This document shows positions 53,678 through 64,000 of a stretch of DNA of 64,000 nt, piece after piece; within the stretch, counting starts at the first letter, position 1; the number at the start of each line of letters is the position of its first letter. This DNA is from Sporothrix humicola (Eukaryota > Ascomycota > Sordariomycetes > Ophiostomatales > Ophiostomataceae). Where the stretch lies: NCBI GenBank assembly GCA_021396245.1, contig WNYE01000003.1, positions 682,001 through 746,000 on the forward strand, given 5' to 3'. The position numbers were made by a program, and so were the translations under genes. The notes beneath the pieces were generated by a model. That model was not told the DNA's origin, did no database searches, and was given only the letters and a program-made list of their open reading frames with translations.

Positions 53678-55559
53678 CGTGATGCGAGTGGGATATGAAA
53701 AAAAAAATGCAAGGGAAGAACGGCAAAGCTATGGATAAAGATGCTCTGGAACTATCGACTTGACAACATAAAATACCAGGGGAAGATGGGGAAGGATGAG
53801 TCTTTTATATATGCATTTGCATCTATCGCCAAGCTATTTTGCCCGGTATTGGCCACATCTCCACTTCTGTCGTACGTCGTCGTGGAGGGAACAATTTCGT
53901 TTTTTCGGTCTTTCTTGAGACTAGTCTAGACCAATGTCGAAAGTTAGAAATCTGGGGAACTGGGAACCAACAGAAGGGAACAGAGACCCGGGAAAGACCA
54001 GACCGAAGATCGGCGTATGGGGAGAATGGGGAGAATAGGCGCGAAAGGCGTTTTCTCGTGAGCACATGGCAAGGAAAAAGAAAGAAAATCAAAATGTCCC
54101 CAACCACAATGCAGATGTTTACGTTGATTTAGCGCACCCCACCTCCAAGCTCGTATGGTCGCACAAGCAGCACGGAGCTCGCCATCGGTAGGTTCCGTGT
54201 TAGTGCCAAGTCGGTGACAGGGTTTTCGTGGCAAAATGGGCTAGTATCCCGGCGATCCGCAGACTAACATACGAACAGCAACAACCTGTCCGTACGAGCA
54301 CATGATCAAATTATCTGTGCAATTTTTACTGTGTTATGGTGATTAATTGCAATGCTTTAGCAAGGAAATTGACAATTGAGAAATCACGCATACAAAAGGT
54401 AGCGCATTTCCCCTCTCAAAGTCGAGTCTTAGCTTTGGTTTTTGTTGACAAGAGTTTGGCAGTGGCGGATCATCGGCGACGAGCCGACCATCAAAACCAC
54501 TAACGCAAGATCCACATCGTCATTGCAACTTCGTACGGGCACATCATCTGTCGTATGGACAAATGCATGTGAGTAATAATCGTGAATTTCATGATGCGAA
54601 GAAATATAAATACCGGTTGACGGCGATTCCGGGGCCCCGCGCTTTGCATCTTGGACGTTGGCGGCGATGTGGACATGCACCAGAATAAAACCCGTGATGA
54701 TCCGGCGGTTATTTTGGCGATCGGCACAGACATGAAGACTTGGATTTGGGGACAAGATAATGCGGTAAGAGTTACGTATACTGTTGAAACATTAAATAAT
54801 AAAACCTAAACAGCGAATGTCCAAAGAATAGGCCGATATATACGAGGCGGCCGTAGGAAAGAGCAGGCCCGAGGAACAAAGACATCAACGTCTTAACGAT
54901 GTTGCTGTGATCAGAAGCCGTAAAATGAATTAGCGCATGATTGTTCTCTCGGTATTTTACCTTGGTTTTCCTCTTTGATTCGGATGGAGTTTTAATTTAA
55001 TTGATTTTTAATATGTTTGTTTTCTTGCGTCTTTCTTGTTTTTTTTTTTTTTTTTTTTCTCAGATCACATCTCGATTTTTTGCACACGTTTTTTTATTTC
55101 CTAAAATTAACGCTAAAGAAAAACCACTAATATTAAGTTAATAACGGTATCGAAGTAAAGTGATCAAATAAACATCGCCATGATTAGCACACATGATTAG
55201 CACCATGAATAATATGAATATAACAGTAACGGACCCATTAAAAGAAATCCGCGGAGTGAAGAGAGATGTAAGCGAGAGGGTTGCACACACTTGACATCTT
55301 GATGGGAAGATATCAACTTTGAATTTGCTGAAGCATCCAGGAAATTTCCGCCTAACTGAAATCCTCAAGTAGGTCGTGTTTGCGGCCGCTCTCTGAACGG
55401 TCCTAGGCACTTTGGACCTCCTTCATTTTTAGGCGCTGGCAAGGTATTTTGGGCGGCAAGAGATGCTGTGTTAAAAGAAAGGCATCCATGTAGTATAAAA
55501 GGAAAAGTAAAAAAAAAAAGCAATAAAAAAAAAATAATAAACGAAAAAAAAAAATCGAC
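53678..55559. other. Gene-poor interval next to the AT-rich block
   Basis: 1.9 kb with no confident gene. Bases 53.9-54.1 kb are purine-rich. A small spliced frame at 54621-54831 is listed separately. A poly-T run lies at about 55039-55058, and A-runs at 55508-55555 mark the entry to the AT-rich block. Confidence 0.5.
54621..54831 (+). CDS. Possible small exon pair or gene relic
   Basis: After an in-frame TGA at 54618-54620 an open frame gives LDVGGDVDMHQNKTRDD and ILAIGTDMKTWIWGQ, with protein-like composition. It meets a GTAAGA donor at 54765. A CTAAACAG acceptor at 54813 would give a 49-nt intron, after which five codons lead to a stop at 54831. The only ATG in frame before the conserved-looking part is at 54675. 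No family is recognised. It could be the end of a decayed gene or chance. Confidence 0.25.
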
Positions 55560-57568
55560 GATCGTCGGGACAACTCTTTTTATATAAAATAACAGCCGTT
55601 TAAACGCGTTTAAACCGAGTTTAACTATAGTTAACTATAGTTATATATTTTTAAATATACAATAATTTTTAATGTTAAGGCTTATTACGAAAATTATACT
55701 TTTTAAAACGAATAACGAGAAGGAATCTTGGTAACTAAGTTATTTAAAAGCTTTTAACTTTTTAATATTTATGACGAATAAGTAAGTGTTATAAAAACGA
55801 GTAACGTAAAAAGTTAACGCCGTAAAGTTAAAATTTTATTAAATATAAAAACGAATAAAACCCGTATATTATAATAAAAGCTATTAATAAAAAGTTATAG
55901 TTAGTTGGCATAAAAACACTTATCTTAAAAAGTAAAGGTCTTTACTAGGTGATTAAGCTAAAAGAAAGGTTTTGGTTTTATAAAACGGTAATAAAGTATA
56001 ACGGTCGAATAATAGTTAATACGTTTAAAAAAGTAATATAATTATATATATTAAAGGTATGAAAATATAAGTTTATATAAGTTTATATTTTAAATAATCG
56101 GTAACGATTACGTTTTTTATTTAAGTTATTAAGTATTAATAGTAATACTAAATTAAAAGAAAAATGGACTAAAAAAATATAAAGTTACGAAAGGTTATAA
56201 AAAATATCGTCGAGTAAATAATGATTTTATTATAAGACTAAATTTTAAAAAATTTAAAGGAGAGTCGGAGGGGACTTGAGAGATTATAGGAAGAAAAAGA
56301 AAAAAACTTTAATTTACGTTAAGCTTAAAAGGGTTTAGCGTTAATGGGCTTTCGGCTCGGTAACTTTCGACTTTAATTATATTAGTTAATAGTTTTATTA
56401 ACCGGTGGTTGGTTGTAAGGTTTATAGCTTAGGTGTATAGTGTAAACTTTAGGTTTTATGGTTTAAGGCTTTGGGGTTTTGTGTTAAGGGGGTTTTATAA
56501 ACGAGTTGAGGGTTATTCGTAATATTAAATGAAAGTTTTGATTTTATATATTTAACTTTAATTATTTTTAAATTATTTTTTAAATATATAAAATTTAACG
56601 ATAATTCGATGAAAATTTGTTACATTCGATGGTAAAGTAAGGAGGGAATAGTTAAATTGAAGATTTATATTACGATATTATATATAAAAAAAAAGATTTA
56701 GACTTACTTTTAAGTAAAGAGAGGTTAATCTTTTTTATAAATCGAAAAAATAAGTAGTAAAAGAGTATTATAATTTATAACGTTTAGCGTATATAAGTAA
56801 TTGTTATAACGTTTAAGTTTACCGGTTTAATACTTTTTATTTTTAAGTTATAACGTTTATTATATTTTATAACTTTTTAACTTTTAATAACTTTACTAAA
56901 CTTTATAAGCTTTATAACGCTTTAGTTTTTAACGGTTTTATAAAGCTTATATAACTCGAAGGTTTATTAAGTACTCCAAGGTCTATTACCTTTTTTAAAT
57001 CTTTTACTATATAAATAAGTAAAAAAGTTAAAAAAAAATTCATAAATATAAAAATAATATAATTTTAAAAAGTCTTTTCCATAAAACTTTATATATAATT
57101 TATTATACTTTATAAAATAATATTTTATATATTTTTTTTAATTTATTCGTAGTTTATTTTTTAAATTATACTTTATATAATTTTTATTTTTTATCATATA
57201 ATTCGTTAATTTAATTTTTTAATTAATTAATTTTTTTATTTTATATTTTAAAAAAGTTACTTTTTTAGTCACACTTGTACCGCCGCTTTACGTCAGTTGC
57301 GTTATTTATCTTCCGTTCCCGTTAAAGGGTCGGTTGTATTATCCTGGCTTGTTGTTGAGGCCTGTGGGGGCCATGTCTGTAATGAACCGTTATTTATTTA
57401 TTTTAATAGAAAAGTAATTTATACGGTTAATTTAATCGTGTACGTAAAAGGTCCCTTAATAATTAATCTGACCGTAATAGTTAAAAATAACATCGTGGCG
57501 GCGTAAAACTCTAAAAAAGTACCGGTTTAAAAAAGCTTTTATAAAACCATGTTAAGGACGACGCCGGC
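55560..57568. repeat. AT-rich, RIP-like degenerate repeat block
   Basis: About 2 kb made mostly of A and T with very many TA steps. CA and TG are scarce, while CG still occurs often (for example AACGAATAACGAG). That is the pattern left by C-to-T change at CpA, as in repeat-induced point mutation of transposons. All frames are broken by stops and no transposon protein can be read. The right part (57.25 kb onward) is less altered and grades into a GC-rich relic frame. Confidence 0.7.
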
Positions 57569-57994
57569 CTAGTTATTTACCTTATATCCATTAAAAAAGA
57601 CAGTAAAAAAAGCATCCGTATATTCGTCTAAAATACCGTAAATCTTAACGACGTCACTAAAGACGGAGGTAGTAAGCGGCGTAGTAACGAACGGGACGGC
57701 GTGCGTGAAGGTTATTTTAATGGAAGTCGGTGGGGTAGTGGGAACGGTGTCGCCGCCGGGCGGTGTAACGGGCGCGGCAAGAGGTGTTTCAACGACGGTG
57801 CGGTACCGCTTGGTCGGGGACCGTTGCGGGCCGTCGGGGATGACGATGGCGTCGTTCGTAGGGCGGCGTAGCGGGTTACTGGCCAGCCTCGAGCTGTCGG
57901 CCGTTGGAAGCCTCGCGCGCTTGTTGGTCGTCGTTGTCGGGGGCGGCGGGGCAGCTATGCCGCGGAGCCGTGCCGAGGCAGCGCGTGGCGCGCT
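57569..57994 (-). pseudogene. GC-rich relic frame at the edge of the AT-rich block
   Basis: From a stop at 57995-57997 an open frame without ATG runs 141 codons on the minus strand to TAG at 57569. It is Pro/Thr-rich at first (PPPPTTTTNKRARL, RSPTKRYRTVVETP) and then less biased (IYGILDEYTDAFFTVFF). The GC content falls sharply along it into the AT-rich block, as if the RIP-like change faded out here. It could be the N-terminal part of a mobile-element protein, but no domain is recognised. Confidence 0.35.
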
Positions 57995-58184
57995 TCATGC
58001 CGGCGGTAGGGTAGGCGAGAGGGAGAGGGAGAGGTCAGGTGTGTGCATTTTCAAGAAAAAATTTAAATCATTCCTCGTTTTGCGTGTATCTAACTAATCT
58101 CGTATAATTAAAAATGGGAGGGAATGGCTCATTGTGCTGATATTATATATAAATATATCTCCCTCTCTAACAGAGTATTGCTCT
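57995..58184. other. Short intergenic
   Basis: Downstream side of the MFS gene, with TATATATAAATATAT sequence at about 58143-58160. No gene seen. Confidence 0.5.
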
Positions 58185-59998
58185 TTAGGGGGTGTCTTTC
58201 CGCTGACCACGTAAATAAACGACACCAGTGAATGCAATACTCAAGACAAATCCCAGGCCAGCAAGGCCGACAGCGAACCAAAGGGCACCGCGGTAGCCTT
58301 GGAGTTTGTCAATGTCTGTATGGCCACCATTGTTGATGTTCGTCTCGATGGTACCGGCAAAGCCAAGACAGAGTGAAATGCTGTAATTGATGACGGTGAC
58401 AATGATGCTTGCACCCATGCCTTGGTACTCTCGTGGCACGGCATCGGAAAAGATGACTGTGGCCGACGGAAACGAGGTATCTAGGCCGATGGTCATGGCA
58501 ACGACAGAGAAGAAAAAGTAGGTCCAGTAAATGGAGTGCGGCGGGCGGGCAGCACCTAGGGCCGTTCCTATCACGTAGACAACCTGGCCCACAAGCATAA
58601 TGTTTGACGCGTGTACGCGGCCCAGCAACTTTCCGACGGCCAGAGCTGAAGTGAGACCCACGGGGATGATGGGAATAATCCACGCGGCGATCTGCACAGG
58701 CGTGGAGCCGCCGATATTGATGGCGACCTGGATGACATAGAACAGCTGCTAGGTTAGTATTGTTTGTACGTGTGCGATATGGGGAGATGAAGGGAAGGGG
58801 GTAGTACTCACCCAAACTCCAAATGATCCCCACCCCGTTGCGGTGCAGGCAAACACAAAGGCAATGTCTGTGTTGAAGGCCGCAAGGGGCAAGATAGGCG
58901 CGGGGTTCCAGGTAGATAGTTCAACATAAAAGAATGCGGCACCGAAGAGAAAGCCGAGAATAAGACAGACGTACACATACGGCTGCTGCCAGCCAACGAC
59001 GACAGCCTGATTCCAGGCAAAGTTGACGAGTACGAGTGCCGTAACGCCGGTGACCATGCCAGGAACGTCGAAAACAGCCACCAATTTGCGTACTGTCCAC
59101 GGCTGTCTTTCCCGCTCGGCCTCGTGCTGTGATGCAGGTGGGATGGCCCATGCGGCGAAACCAGACACGCCGACGAGGGCAATGCTTTGGCTCCAGTACG
59201 TCCATGGCCACCAAGACAAGGTCGCAAAAAGGCCGCCGAACACAAACCCGGCAACAGCACCAAAAGGGGCGGAAGCTCCAAACCACGCAAAGGCCATGTT
59301 TTTGCGTGGGCCTGGCGAGTAGGATCGGCCCAGAATGGCCAGGCCATTGGGTAGAGTTAAAGCCGGCCCCATACCCTGGAAGACACGAGAACAGACAAAA
59401 AGCACGTACCCGCTGTCATTCGATGCATAAACAGAAAGCCCAGCTACCAGACTCCACAGCGCGTACCAAAGCATGCCGGCGACAAACAGTCGCTTGTGGC
59501 CAATCACATCGCCAAGGCGGCCACCGACGAGAATAAATGTACCGATTGTCAGGCTGTAGCCGGCCACAAGCCACGACAGATGTCCTGAATCCTCGGGGGA
59601 AATGCCAAAGGTCTCGCCTACGACGCTGACAGTGGCGATCGTGTTCCCCATTCCGCATTGGTTGGTGAACATGGCCGTGCAAATGGTGCCGACGAAGAGG
59701 ATCTGGCGCGGCACAGAGAGGGCGTCCGCCGGAAATTTGCTGTCGTCATTCGTAGGGGCGGTAGCGGACTTTTCCCCGTCTAGCATAGATTGGTTAGAGG
59801 CGGTGTGACAGAATCAAAATTGGACAAATATGTAGATACCATACCGTTTGCTTGTCTCTGCAATTCGACATCTCGGGACGAAGCGTCGGGATATGGCGGA
59901 GACGTTGAATCTGTTTTGGTGTCGTCAGAGGGCGGAGTCGAGAAAGCCGTCTTCTTATCCTCTAAAGGAGAAGTTGACGAACTCATGTCCATGTTCAT
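58185..59998 (-). CDS. MFS transporter, DHA2-like drug:H+ antiporter
   Basis: Three exons, 59998-59845, 59779-58812 and 58748-58185, introns of 65 and 63 nt, giving 561 residues. A hydrophilic N-terminus of about 60 residues precedes about 14 membrane helices. The loop motif GGRLGDVIGHKR is MFS motif A, and RVFQGMGPALTLPNGLAILG is the next conserved block, as in Atr1-type DHA2 exporters. It should export toxic compounds or metabolites at the plasma membrane by proton antiport. The second intron ends in TAGCAG, so either AG can be used with or without one Gln. The gene is divergent from a Zn2Cys6 regulator 0.68 kb away, a common arrangement for exporter and regulator. Confidence 0.9.
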
Positions 59999-60680
59999 GG
60001 TACTGCTGCAGTTCTTGAGCCTGGGGCGAGTTGAGGATTGAAAGAACGAGATACTTAGCGAAAAAAAAATAAACACAGTGTTGCAAGCTGGCCCGGTGCT
60101 TGTCTCTAATATACAGTCGCCGTCTGGGGGCCATCACATCCAGCTGCTTATTCTCGACGCGGCCACCTGGAAATGTCCGGGACTAACACGTCTTGGACGC
60201 TCCGCGTTTATTTGTCCTTATTGGTGTCTATTTTTAAGGGAATTTGTTCTCTGGGGAGACAAACACATATTGAGGCCGGAGAGGGCTATGGGCCGAAGCC
60301 ATAATAAGTGGGGCTTCTTGGAAGCTGGTGACAAATCAACGAACCCGGACCTTTCAGGAGGTCCGGGGTCTGAATGATCCGGACGACTCGTCCAATTCCG
60401 CGTCACTTTTTGGATTTTGCGAACATCACTAGTTGTTTGCCCCGTTGAAAGGTTCTTACACTGCGACGCACTCTTTGAGAAACAACCACGCCGTAACCGC
60501 TAGACGACAATCCCAAATTTGCATTCATCAGCACACTTTTCAATCAAGACGACCCCTTGCCTCCAGCAGCACGCCGCGCGCCGCACGCCGCATGCTACAT
60601 CAGTCACAGCTCACGCCACCGCTGCTCTCTCGGACCTTATCAAGCCATTTGTTCCGTACCCTACATTACGTCACATAGTA
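59999..60680. other. Divergent promoter region, MFS / regulator 2
   Basis: 682 bases between the two start codons. It contains the CCGG inverted repeat at 60344-60367, plus a single TCCGGA at about 60377-60383 and TCCGGGA near 60176-60182. No gene seen. Confidence 0.55.
60344..60367. promoter_or_regulatory. CCGG inverted repeat, candidate Zn2Cys6 site
   Basis: Arms CCCGGACCT (60344-60352) and AGGTCCGGG (60359-60367) are perfect reverse complements across TTCAGG. Each arm holds CCGG, and Zn2Cys6 dimers bind inverted or everted CGG triplets. The site lies about 315-345 bases from each divergent start, so it may serve the neighbouring regulator, the exporter or both. Confidence 0.5.
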
Positions 60681-62581
60681 ATGGCAGACGCACAACACCA
60701 GACCCCGGCCATCACCAAGGTAAGCCGTTATGGGAAGCCACTTACGACCGTTTTCCTGCCAATGTTAGCATTGCTTACAACAAACAGGCCTGTGATTTGT
60801 GTAGGAAAAAGAAGATACGCTGCCAGCGCACTCCGGATGGTGGCTGCGTGCAGTGCATGCGGGCTGATGTGGCCGACTGCCACTTTACGCCGATTGCCAC
60901 AAGGAAGAAGACGCGGCGCCCCCCAGGGTATGGCTGCTCTCTTGCTCCGTTGCTCTGCTGCTACTATTGATGATCTTCACTATGGCAAACATTTGCTAAT
61001 GCGGACCGTCTAGACACAAACAAATCGCCATCCTCGAAGAGCGGCTGAGGCGGACAGAGGGTCTTCTACACGATGCAGTCGGGAAACTCGGGACAGAGTC
61101 TAGCTACAGCAGCGACTCCAAAAGATCAACTCCCAGCTCTGCGAGTACGACTGTCCAGCCGCCCTTGGCCATGATGGAAGAAAATCTGGCGCTGCTGTCA
61201 CCTCCCCCACCGATCCTATCGTGGAAAGGCATGATGGCCCTCGGCCCGTTCTCACTTCCGTCGTTCCACCCGTTGCCTCCCTATCAAGTCGCTATGGAGC
61301 TCGTCGACGAGGCCTTTGCCGGCTTCTACGATTTCTACCCGCTCTTTGATAAAACCGACTTTCTTTTGCAATTCCGAGCCAACTACGCACATTCTTCGAG
61401 TTCCACTGACCCGGCCTGGTGGGCATGCATCAACACAGTGCTTTCGCTGGCATACCGCCTACGGGCCATGCGGCCTGTACGCATTTCTGGTGACCTGTCC
61501 AAAGAGACCGAAGGGTCATGCGGACACATCCACAACGCGATCGCCGTCCTATCCGAGCTGCTTCTTCTTCACGACAGTTTCCGCGCCGTCCAGGCGCTCG
61601 TGGGCATGGCTGCAGTGCTGCAGGGCACGCCAAACCCCCACTCTGCCTCGGTGCTCGTCACAGCAGCTCTGCGTATGGCGCAGGGTATGGGCTTTCACCG
61701 GAGGACCTGCCGAGACGATACTGCCAACAGCACCCTCTCCGCAGAACAGAAGGCTCAGCGACGACGCGTGTTTTGGATCGCATTCTGTATCGACAAAGAC
61801 ATTAGCCTTCGCACGGGCCAGCCATTTGCCCAAGACGACGATGACATGGATCCTGCCCTCCCTCCCGCCTTGAAAGGCGTGTCCAATATTGCGCACGGCA
61901 TCTTCCATGCGCGCATCGGGCTGGCTGTCATCCAAGGCCAGATATATAAGAAGCTTTACTCGGTACAAGCTGCGCGCCAGTCTGTCATCGATCGTGCCGC
62001 TATGGCCGATGAGCTGAACTTGCTTTTGCAGTTCTGGAAAAGCAGCGGTGCCATTGAGATGGACGAGGCTAGTTTGACGGGCGATTTATGTACCACTGGG
62101 CTTCTTCACAAGCTTATCTTGCGCTTCACTTACGTCAACTGTCTCGCAATGGTCGACCCACATGCCACAATTCTACAAAGCCTGCAAGATGAGAGCAACT
62201 GTGTCTCCGAGGCGCGAGAGGCTCTGCCCCTGATACAGAACGTACCCCAGGGCGATTTTTTCGTCATATGGCAAGTAACGTGTGATCCTGACATCGTTTG
62301 TTGGATTTGTAACCATCTTGTTAACAGTTCCTTCCTATAGGGCCCTTCTCCGGCCGCTGTTCTCTGCCGTCACCGTTGTTCTCGAAAACGTGATCCGCAA
62401 TCCAGGAGGAACATACGCGCTGTCGAGCTGCCTAGCTGTGGAGCATGCAATACAGCTCCTCGGCATGCTCGCTGCCAACAACAGGACATGTGCGAGGTCC
62501 CAAGAGGCGCGGCACATGTATCCGATCTGTCAAGACCTACGCAGCCGTGCAAATTACGCCTTACAACAGTCATCTCAATAA
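60681..62581 (+). CDS. Zn2Cys6 transcription factor (regulator 2)
   Basis: Four exons, 60681-60719, 60788-60927, 61014-62270 and 62341-62581, encoding 558 residues. Exon 1 gives only 13 residues. The binuclear zinc cluster has Cys at 15, 18, 25, 33, 36 and 44, followed by a charged linker and a short coiled-coil-like helix (ILEERLRRTEGLL). The middle is a fungal-specific transcription-factor domain, with DEAFAGFYDFYPLFDKTDF, ALRMAQGMGFHRR and RRRVFWIAFCIDKDISLRTG as familiar blocks. The last intron seems to start with GCAAGT instead of GT, since only that choice, or a weak GTGTGA nine bases later, keeps the C-terminal frame. It probably controls the divergent exporter. Confidence 0.88.
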
Positions 62582-63258
62582 GATACAAGTTCCCGAAGAT
62601 TTTGCAGTGCGGATGAAGTACTTGTTTAAGCGAGGACTGGGCGGGACGATAGTGAGAAATATTACTGATGGATGACAGACACAAAATTTGAAGAAGGCCA
62701 CGGGAGTGAAGGCAGAATATCTCGCACAGCGTGACAGGGGTTATTAGCATGGGTGCTGGGAAACTTTGTCTCCAAGCTTAATCGATTTAACTGTTCAGAT
62801 TGGTTCCTTTTCGCGGAGACCCTCTTTCACGGATTGTGTAGGAATAATTGGACGTGTAGATATTCTCATATTACCGTGTTGTTGTACCTCAGTAGGGTTT
62901 ATCAATATTGCTGCGGCTGGATTTGACATATCTATATTACTTTAGTTTAATGTGATGCATATACTATTGCTGTTGAGAATGATGTATCTATATGATAAAT
63001 AACCCAATGTGATTCATCTATATTGTTACATGTTAAAATGATGTGTATTGTTGCAAATCAACATATATCTACAATATTGCAGCCCACCATGTTTCATCTA
63101 TTTGCTTTTTTGCATCCTTTGGGAAAAAGTCAATTATTATGCAAATTTGGGTATCAATTCATCTGCCTCCTTTCTGGTCCATGAAATACGGTGGTTGAAA
63201 ACAGTCTAATCCAGGCCGGCTGAGCTCGGCGCTTAAAAAGACCGAGGAACCTTCCACA
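62582..63258. other. Intergenic with CTATATT-type repeats
   Basis: AT-rich sequence at 62.9-63.1 kb with loosely repeated ATGATG(T/C)ATCTATAT and ATTGTTGC elements. No gene seen. Confidence 0.5.
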
Positions 63259-64000
63259 TTACAATAGCAAATTATTCTTCAGAGCCAACGCTCTAATACG
63301 AGCGCTTCTTCTTACTGGAGATCCATCCTTTCGTGTTTCGCCCGAGCGTGCGGCTTTTGCCGCTGCGACCTTGGTCTCTGGTGTCGTTTTTGGTGGAACA
63401 GGCGACGGGGATGCCGGCTTCCTCGAGGCACGGCGAGTAGATTGCTTTGCAGGCGGAGACTTTTTCGTTGCTGGTAGAGACTTTTTCTTTGCTTCTAGCC
63501 GGACTTTGGTGCGTTGGGTCGAGCGGCGGGCCGGTTCGTGGTCGTGCTCCGTATTTCGTGAGCCGCGTTTCCGTTTTGTTGACGCCGAGGGCAACCTGTC
63601 GATATCTGGTGACGGGGCATTTCGTTCTTGAGCGGCACCCGGTGATTGTAATGGCGTTCCTAGGTCCTCTGGTTCCGGAACGTCATCAGCATCTCCCGCA
63701 CCGTTGTTGAGCCACGCAAGGACACCGCCATCTGCTGCAGGATTAGAGCCGCTGCCGACAACTTGATTCTCCCGCATTCCGTAGCTTTTCTCCAAGGCAC
63801 GTTCTAGTAGGGCAATGCGTAACAGGTCGGCCTTGGTAAAGTTATGTCCGGTTCGTCGGCCAGCCTCGATGTCCTCGATCTTTTTGCGCAGGTCGGCGTC
63901 CCGTTGCCTCCAGTATTCCGGGTCGTCAAAGTCTGGCAGCGAGTGGGCCCTGCGGATGTCGAAACGCAGCCCGGTGGACTTTTCGACGATAAGATTTGTG
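63259..64000 (-). CDS. Basic, probably nuclear protein (5' part beyond window)
   Basis: An open frame of 247 codons enters from the right edge, so the start is missing. The first visible part (YWRQRDADLRKKIEDIEAG, ADLLRIALLERALEKSYG) looks helical. The rest is disordered and rich in Lys, Arg, Ser and Pro, with several nuclear-localisation-like runs (KRKRGSR, RLEAKKK, PVRRSARIRA) and a hydrophobic end KNNLLL. The RRSARI-type end is seen in some chromatin-associated fungal proteins, but no domain is recognised. Confidence 0.7.
   Translation of the reverse strand, partial: TNLIVEKSTGLRFDIRRAHSLPDFDDPEYWRQRDADLRKKIEDIEAGRRTGHNFTKADLLRIALLERALEKSYGMRENQVVGSGSNPAADGGVLAWLNNGAGDADDVPEPEDLGTPLQSPGAAQERNAPSPDIDRLPSASTKRKRGSRNTEHDHEPARRSTQRTKVRLEAKKKSLPATKKSPPAKQSTRRASRKPASPSPVPPKTTPETKVAAAKAARSGETRKDGSPVRRSARIRALALKNNLLL

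Overview
The window reads as nuclear DNA of a filamentous ascomycete. Genes are GC-rich in the third codon position, introns are short (48-128 nt) with GTRAGT-type donors and CTAAC-like branch sites, promoters carry long CT tracts, there are two Zn2Cys6 regulators, and one AT-rich block looks like repeat-induced point mutation (RIP). No tRNA, rRNA, CRISPR or prokaryotic operon structure was seen. A genus cannot be named from sequence alone; a Sordariomycete-like fungus is an inference.

Layout. 1-5.3 kb: an NAD(P)-binding reductase-like protein, a Zn2Cys6 regulator (one intron) and a phi-class glutathione S-transferase with a possible mitochondrial leader. 5.3-12.5 kb: about 7 kb with no convincing gene, but with short tandem repeats, a perfect hairpin and a CRE site. 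12.5-26.2 kb: a catabolic island with an amino-acid permease, an NtaA/DszA-type flavin monooxygenase, a Baeyer-Villiger/FMO-type monooxygenase, a medium-chain reductase, a TauD-type dioxygenase and an SsuD-type alkanesulfonate monooxygenase with an odd Ala/Pro tail. The set suggests scavenging of sulfur (or nitrogen) from sulfonates, sulfones or similar C-S compounds. 29.6-32.2 kb: a DUF1399/glycine-rich-domain protein ending in a Cys/Gly tail.

33.1-52.2 kb is the most unusual part. It holds twelve related loci for secreted proteins, each built from three parts: a signal peptide, a long Ser-rich linker next to a short Cys-Arg-Pro-Arg/Lys 'tag', and a ~130-residue beta-sandwich-like domain resembling carbohydrate-binding modules. 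Seven loci have the order tag-linker-domain. Five have the mirror order domain-linker-tag, and the best-preserved of these share an intron at one position. Only four are intact; the rest carry single stops, frameshifts or lost ends. An alpha-galactosidase (GH27) sits inside the array and a secretory lipase closes it, so the region looks like a fast-evolving secretome cluster.

53.7-58.2 kb: gene-poor DNA with a RIP-like AT-rich block and a GC-rich relic frame. 58.2-62.6 kb: a DHA2-type MFS transporter and a Zn2Cys6 regulator transcribed divergently, with a perfect CCGG-containing inverted repeat between them. The right edge cuts a basic, probably nuclear protein.

Functions are from family recognition by eye. 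No alignment or database search was run, and exon boundaries come from splice consensus plus frame continuity.
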